Source: Ketobacter sp. MCCC 1A13808 (GTDB lineage: Bacteria; Pseudomonadota; Gammaproteobacteria; Pseudomonadales; Ketobacteraceae). From it: 64,000 nucleotides of DNA. The position numbers were made by a program, and so were the translations under genes. The stretch is from NCBI RefSeq assembly GCF_009746715.1, contig NZ_VRKW01000001.1, positions 558,001 through 622,000 on the forward strand, in the 5' to 3' direction. The notes under the pieces were generated by a model. The model did no database searches and had not been told where the DNA came from. It was given only the letters and a program-made list of their open reading frames with translations. Numbering within the stretch: the stretch's first letter is position 1; every line of letters starts with the position of its first letter. This document shows positions 61,801 through 64,000 of the stretch, one piece after another.

Positions 61801-63555
61801 TTGCCCCATGCCTTCAAACTGAGCGCCTTGCCCTGAAAAAACAAACGCCACTTTATACGTGGGCTTCTTTTTCTGACCGCGCAGAATGCCGTTTTGCTGA
61901 CCCCGTTTATGGGCCAACTGTGATTTCAATTCGCGGCTGTCCTGCGCTAAAAACGCGGCACGAAATTTATAATGGTCCCGCCCGCTGGCGCAGGTCTTGG
62001 CGATCTGCTGCAAATCCAGATGCGGACGTTCACTCAATTGCTGCAACATGGCATCCTGCCATTCCGAAACAGCCTGTAATTGTTTACCGGAGGTAAGTAC
62101 CAGTCCTGGTACCCAGGGGGCAGGCGCCGTAGCTTCCTCTGCCTTGGCTTTTGCCGCTTTCGGTACATACTCCTCCAGAATCACATGCACATTTGTGCCG
62201 GTAAACGCAAATGCGCTTAAGCCTGCACGCAGCTTGCCGTCCGTCGCCGCATACTGATCCCAGGGAATGAGTTTATCGGTGACCTGAATGGCCATTTTAT
62301 TCCAGGGAATATAGGGGTTGGGAGTGGAGTAGTTGATGTGCGGAGGAATGGTCCGATGTTGCAATGACTGGATGAGTTTGATCAGCCCAGCGGCCCCGGC
62401 GGCGGCTTCACTGTGACCAATATTGGTTTTGGCGGAACCCACCAACAGCGGGTGCCTGCGCGGCTGTCCTGCACAATATACCGTGTTCAGTGCCCCCAAT
62501 TCGATGGGATCACCCAACGGCGTGCCGGTGCCGTGCGCTTCGACATAGCTGACGTCTTCAGCCTGCAGTTGTGCCTGCTGAAGAGCGGCACGGATACAAT
62601 CTTCCTGAGCAGACTCATTAGGTGCGGTAAAGCCCTGGGATTTGCCGTCCTGATTAATACCGGTACCTTTTACCAGCGCCAGAATATTATCGCCATCGGC
62701 GACAGCGTCCGATAGCCGCTTCAGCATGACGATGCCACAGCCTTCAGAACGCACGTATCCGTCGGCGGCGGCATCGAATGTTTTACAACGTCCGTCTTCC
62801 GCCAGCATCCGGGCTTTGGCAAACACAATCGAGATCGCCGGATTAAGTACCAGGTGTACCCCGCCGGTCAGAGCAGAATCACATTCTCCTTTGCGCAAGG
62901 ATTCACACGCATAGTGCAGCGCAGTCAACGATGAGGAACACGCGGTATCCAGAGCCAACGCTGGCCCCTTAAAATTGTACAAGTAGGAAATCCGGCAAGG
63001 CGCTGCGCTCATGGCATTACCGATGCCCTGCCAGGGCGTCAGGTCTTCGGCTTTTCCGAACATGCTGCCCAGATGGGCATAATCGTTTGAGGCGATTCCC
63101 ACAAATACGCCAACCCGGCTGCCGCTCAAACGGCCCGGCGCATAGCCGGCAGTTTCCATGGTTTCATGGCACACTTCCAGCAACAAACGATGTTGTGGAT
63201 CGATGTCATCAGCCTCGCGCGGTGAAACGCCAAAAAACTCAGCATCAAACTGGTCCGGCTCGTCAATAATACCCAGCCCTTTGCTGTAAATTTTACCCGG
63301 AGTATCGGGATTGGGATCATAAAGATCGTCCATATTCCAGCGTTCATGGTTATCCTGCTGAGTAATACAGTCGACCCCGTTATATAGATTCTGCCAGAAC
63401 GCATCGGGGCTTTTGGAGCCACCGGGATAGCGACAACCCATACCGATAATGGCGATCGGTTCGTGGGCTGTCTTTTCAAATTTGGCCAGCTGGCGCTTTA
63501 GCGTTTTTATTTCTTTTAACGCGTTTAGCATCAATTCTTGTGTTGATTTGCTCAT
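58849..63555 (-). CDS. Modular type I polyketide synthase KS-AT-KR-ACP
   Basis: This 1568-residue protein has an N-terminal coiled docking helix (2-28). A ketosynthase (30-460) shows LDTACSSSLTALH (Cys about 205), VEAHGTGTPLGDP and TNIGHSEAAAG. The acyltransferase (570-880) shows VSGHSVGEITAATIAG (Ser about 669) and the HAFH motif near 766, typical of malonyl-CoA selectivity. The ketoreductase (1185-1370) shows VIAGGTGSLGLAI and the catalytic Ser and Tyr in YSSIAS and FHYCAAN. The ACP (1465-1535) shows MGIDSLMAVEF. There is no dehydratase or enoylreductase, so it leaves a beta-hydroxyl. GAGGGCAAAG precedes the ATG. An acidic C-terminal tail (PLSEEDEDDALIEGVL) may dock to the next protein. Confidence 0.93.
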   Translation of the reverse strand: MSKSTQELMLNALKEIKTLKRQLAKFEKTAHEPIAIIGMGCRYPGGSKSPDAFWQNLYNGVDCITQQDNHERWNMDDLYDPNPDTPGKIYSKGLGIIDEPDQFDAEFFGVSPREADDIDPQHRLLLEVCHETMETAGYAPGRLSGSRVGVFVGIASNDYAHLGSMFGKAEDLTPWQGIGNAMSAAPCRISYLYNFKGPALALDTACSSSLTALHYACESLRKGECDSALTGGVHLVLNPAISIVFAKARMLAEDGRCKTFDAAADGYVRSEGCGIVMLKRLSDAVADGDNILALVKGTGINQDGKSQGFTAPNESAQEDCIRAALQQAQLQAEDVSYVEAHGTGTPLGDPIELGALNTVYCAGQPRRHPLLVGSAKTNIGHSEAAAGAAGLIKLIQSLQHRTIPPHINYSTPNPYIPWNKMAIQVTDKLIPWDQYAATDGKLRAGLSAFAFTGTNVHVILEEYVPKAAKAKAEEATAPAPWVPGLVLTSGKQLQAVSEWQDAMLQQLSERPHLDLQQIAKTCASGRDHYKFRAAFLAQDSRELKSQLAHKRGQQNGILRGQKKKPTYKVAFVFSGQGAQFEGMGQALYDSTPVFKTHFDQVAEELNPFLAEGNTEGDTLSLQSIMWGEHQSRLNQTRYTQPALFALEYALAKTWMHWGVKPDCVSGHSVGEITAATIAGVFTLEDACKLIADRARLMGETERGSMLVVFANESDTESLIRNHDDVSVCAVNGPLNTVVGGKPEHIEALQTELKQQQVDCRLLPVQHAFHTQAMEPILDQFHSRIEQLQYTTPRIRVLSNLNGQHLGKQMACADYWVQQIRQPVNFLACANSIIEAGVDLALEIGPGAALLSMLQDTHAAVTAADELVTVASQQKNRCGLDTLTHSLAQIYVAGIDLNWANIMPAKEVSPVILPTYAFQRKSYWNDTLRAHLERQELPEKAKNWLYQLRWDVTQTLNDLPIGQGAWLLLFPTYSIADAFASQVGANASGVTTGCYELSDEGAVLEVSQEREAVPAQGQASPLLARVIEKATANLPVDPQTEGERLPLKIVISTAQLGQLNNAAQYDALTGLMLSIAKTVQQAANVELWFITESAYAIADQQQEVQPEQAMILGFAKNLVLELAGKVRAVLDVDQWNAVVAKQCSQIMSNGVSEPWIALREQRLLAPAITRVQPESLAKRNLKLSETGFYVIAGGTGSLGLAIAEWMVRQGAQHIALLSRSGVGDEAAERVDALRKLGAQIVVPTVDLADRAALESILDSLRQDRVLAGVVHAAGQFELSPIQELDTQRCSRLMANKVLGMQWLDELTSHDDLQFFAGYSSIASVWGSAGNFHYCAANQVVDAVIQRRHQQGKTAVALNWGPWAESGMVSHESADQAEKRGLLQISQATGTQTFGRLLASDQNQLIVADMLWHRFKPIMDITAMGSLFRSVQDVDSVEDLLNVEVELNQEDLLFKQELAECAQEERAERLLGYLKQQLANALQLMPDEVDVTQPLIDMGIDSLMAVEFKNRVTKVTEVELPVVRMLGGANLRDVAQWMADGYQEQLENKTACGQPLSEEDEDDALIEGVL

Positions 63556-63613
63556 CTTTGCCCTCGGGCGAGTTTTGGGGTTTAGGTTCCTGCTGGCCCG
63601 AAAAGAATCAACG

Positions 63614-63648
63614 CCCCGGTGCTACTCGCTGTCAAAGCAACACCGGGG
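63614..63648 (-). other. Intercistronic stem-loop between two PKS genes
   Basis: CCCCGGTG (63614-63621) pairs with CACCGGGG (63641-63648), with further TGC/GCA pairing inside. It lies in the 143-bp gap between the partial PKS stop and the next start. No clean U-tract follows, so it is more likely an attenuator or RNA-processing element than a terminator. Confidence 0.4.
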
Positions 63649-63698
63649 TGATGACCGTCTTCCAGGCTAGCAGGACTATTGCCCCTATTTGTTAACAA

Positions 63699-64000
63699 TC
63701 AGTCTTCGTCATCTTCGCCTAACTCTGCCGCCAGCATGGCTGCCAGTTCATCGTCAGACAGATCATCCAATTGATCGTTTTCATCCTCGTCTTGCTGTGC
63801 CTGAGCGTCGGCGGCAGCCTGTTCTTCCTGCTGTGCCTCCTCTGCCGCTTCCTCAGGGAACATATCCTGAATCAGGAAGGTACTCAGGCTCGACACCGTC
63901 GGGTATTTGAACATCAGTGTGGCCGGTAGTTGCTTGCCGATAAGTGCGCACAGAATATTACGCAGCTCTACCGCCATCAACGAATCCAGACCCAATTCCT
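63699..64000 (-). CDS. C-terminal end of another type I PKS (ACP and docking tail), 5' truncated
   Basis: The frame is open to the window edge, so only the last 100 residues are seen. They begin inside an acyl carrier protein with [14 protein letters not shown] (phosphopantetheine Ser) and [14 protein letters not shown] 45-residue Glu/Asp/Gln/Ala-rich linker follows and ends in [14 protein letters not shown], a common C-terminal docking helix of modular PKSs. It should hand its chain to the KS of the gene at 58849-63555. Confidence 0.9.
   Translation of the reverse strand, partial: ELGLDSLMAVELRNILCALIGKQLPATLMFKYPTVSSLSTFLIQDMFPEEAAEEAQQEEQAAADAQAQQDEDENDQLDDLSDDELAAMLAAELGEDDED

Noticed and set aside
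1-64000. tRNA, rRNA, CRISPR array, transposon or prophage
   Set aside because: No cloverleaf-like sequence, regularly spaced repeat array, transposase, integrase or phage structural gene was found in any gap.

Overview
The window looks like chromosomal DNA of a free-living, probably marine, gammaproteobacterium of the Alcanivorax/Marinobacter/Ketobacter kind. This is an inference from gene content: UUP1-type 7TM protein with an ATP-grasp partner, wax ester synthase/DGAT, phasin, TesB, DinG, Pol II, an E. coli-type SOS box and moderate GC. I see no rRNA, tRNA, CRISPR array, insertion sequence or prophage.

Layout. 1-2.6 kb: end of a UUP1-type membrane protein, its ATP-grasp partner and a TetR regulator. 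2.7-5.4 kb: a 7TMR-DISM diguanylate cyclase facing a single-domain PilZ protein (c-di-GMP). 5.4-8.0 kb: an AT-rich gap with three DnaA-box-like 9-mers, then dinG. 8.3-12.9 kb: a TatT-type TRAP transporter (lipoprotein, unusual binding protein, fused permease). 13-17.2 kb: tesB, then xthA-polB on the other strand. 17.4-21.6 kb: a Crp/Fnr regulator, CoA transferase, an unknown membrane protein, an S51-like protein and a metallophosphoesterase. 21.8-29.2 kb: a large M16C protease, a DEDDh exonuclease, a DUF815 ATPase and a translationally coupled DUF1461(Lit-like)-M16 pair. 29.2-38.4 kb: orphan ParA, DUF1232, phasin, SCP2-like protein, a tandem DUF445 pair, a serine hydrolase, DUF4112 and a tail-anchored response regulator. 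38.5-41.3 kb: lexA-like gene and dinB diverging from one SOS box, then a zeta-toxin/ParD-like antitoxin pair. 41.5-47.3 kb: lipid block with patatin, alpha/beta hydrolase, WS/DGAT and an AraC regulator.

The standout is a minus-strand operon running from beyond 64,000 down to a strong terminator at 47,301-47,330. It encodes the end of a polyketide synthase, a full KS-AT-KR-ACP module, and a 2142-residue chain-terminating enzyme (docking, condensation, FAAL-like adenylation, KR, carrier, thioesterase). These are followed without room for a promoter by a secreted alpha/beta hydrolase with a GlyGly-CTERM-like tail, a four-helix membrane protein, an outer-membrane barrel and a LolA-like periplasmic protein. 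The gene order suggests that a reduced polyketide or depsi-lipid is made, released and moved to or processed at the outer membrane.

Regulatory sequence adds further leads. A 16-bp direct repeat with 22-bp periodicity abuts the predicted wax ester synthase promoter, next to the AraC gene. A 13+13-bp palindrome overlaps the ribosome binding site of a lipase-like gene. Two intergenic loci 20 kb apart carry inverted DnaA-box pairs with the same 5-bp spacing.
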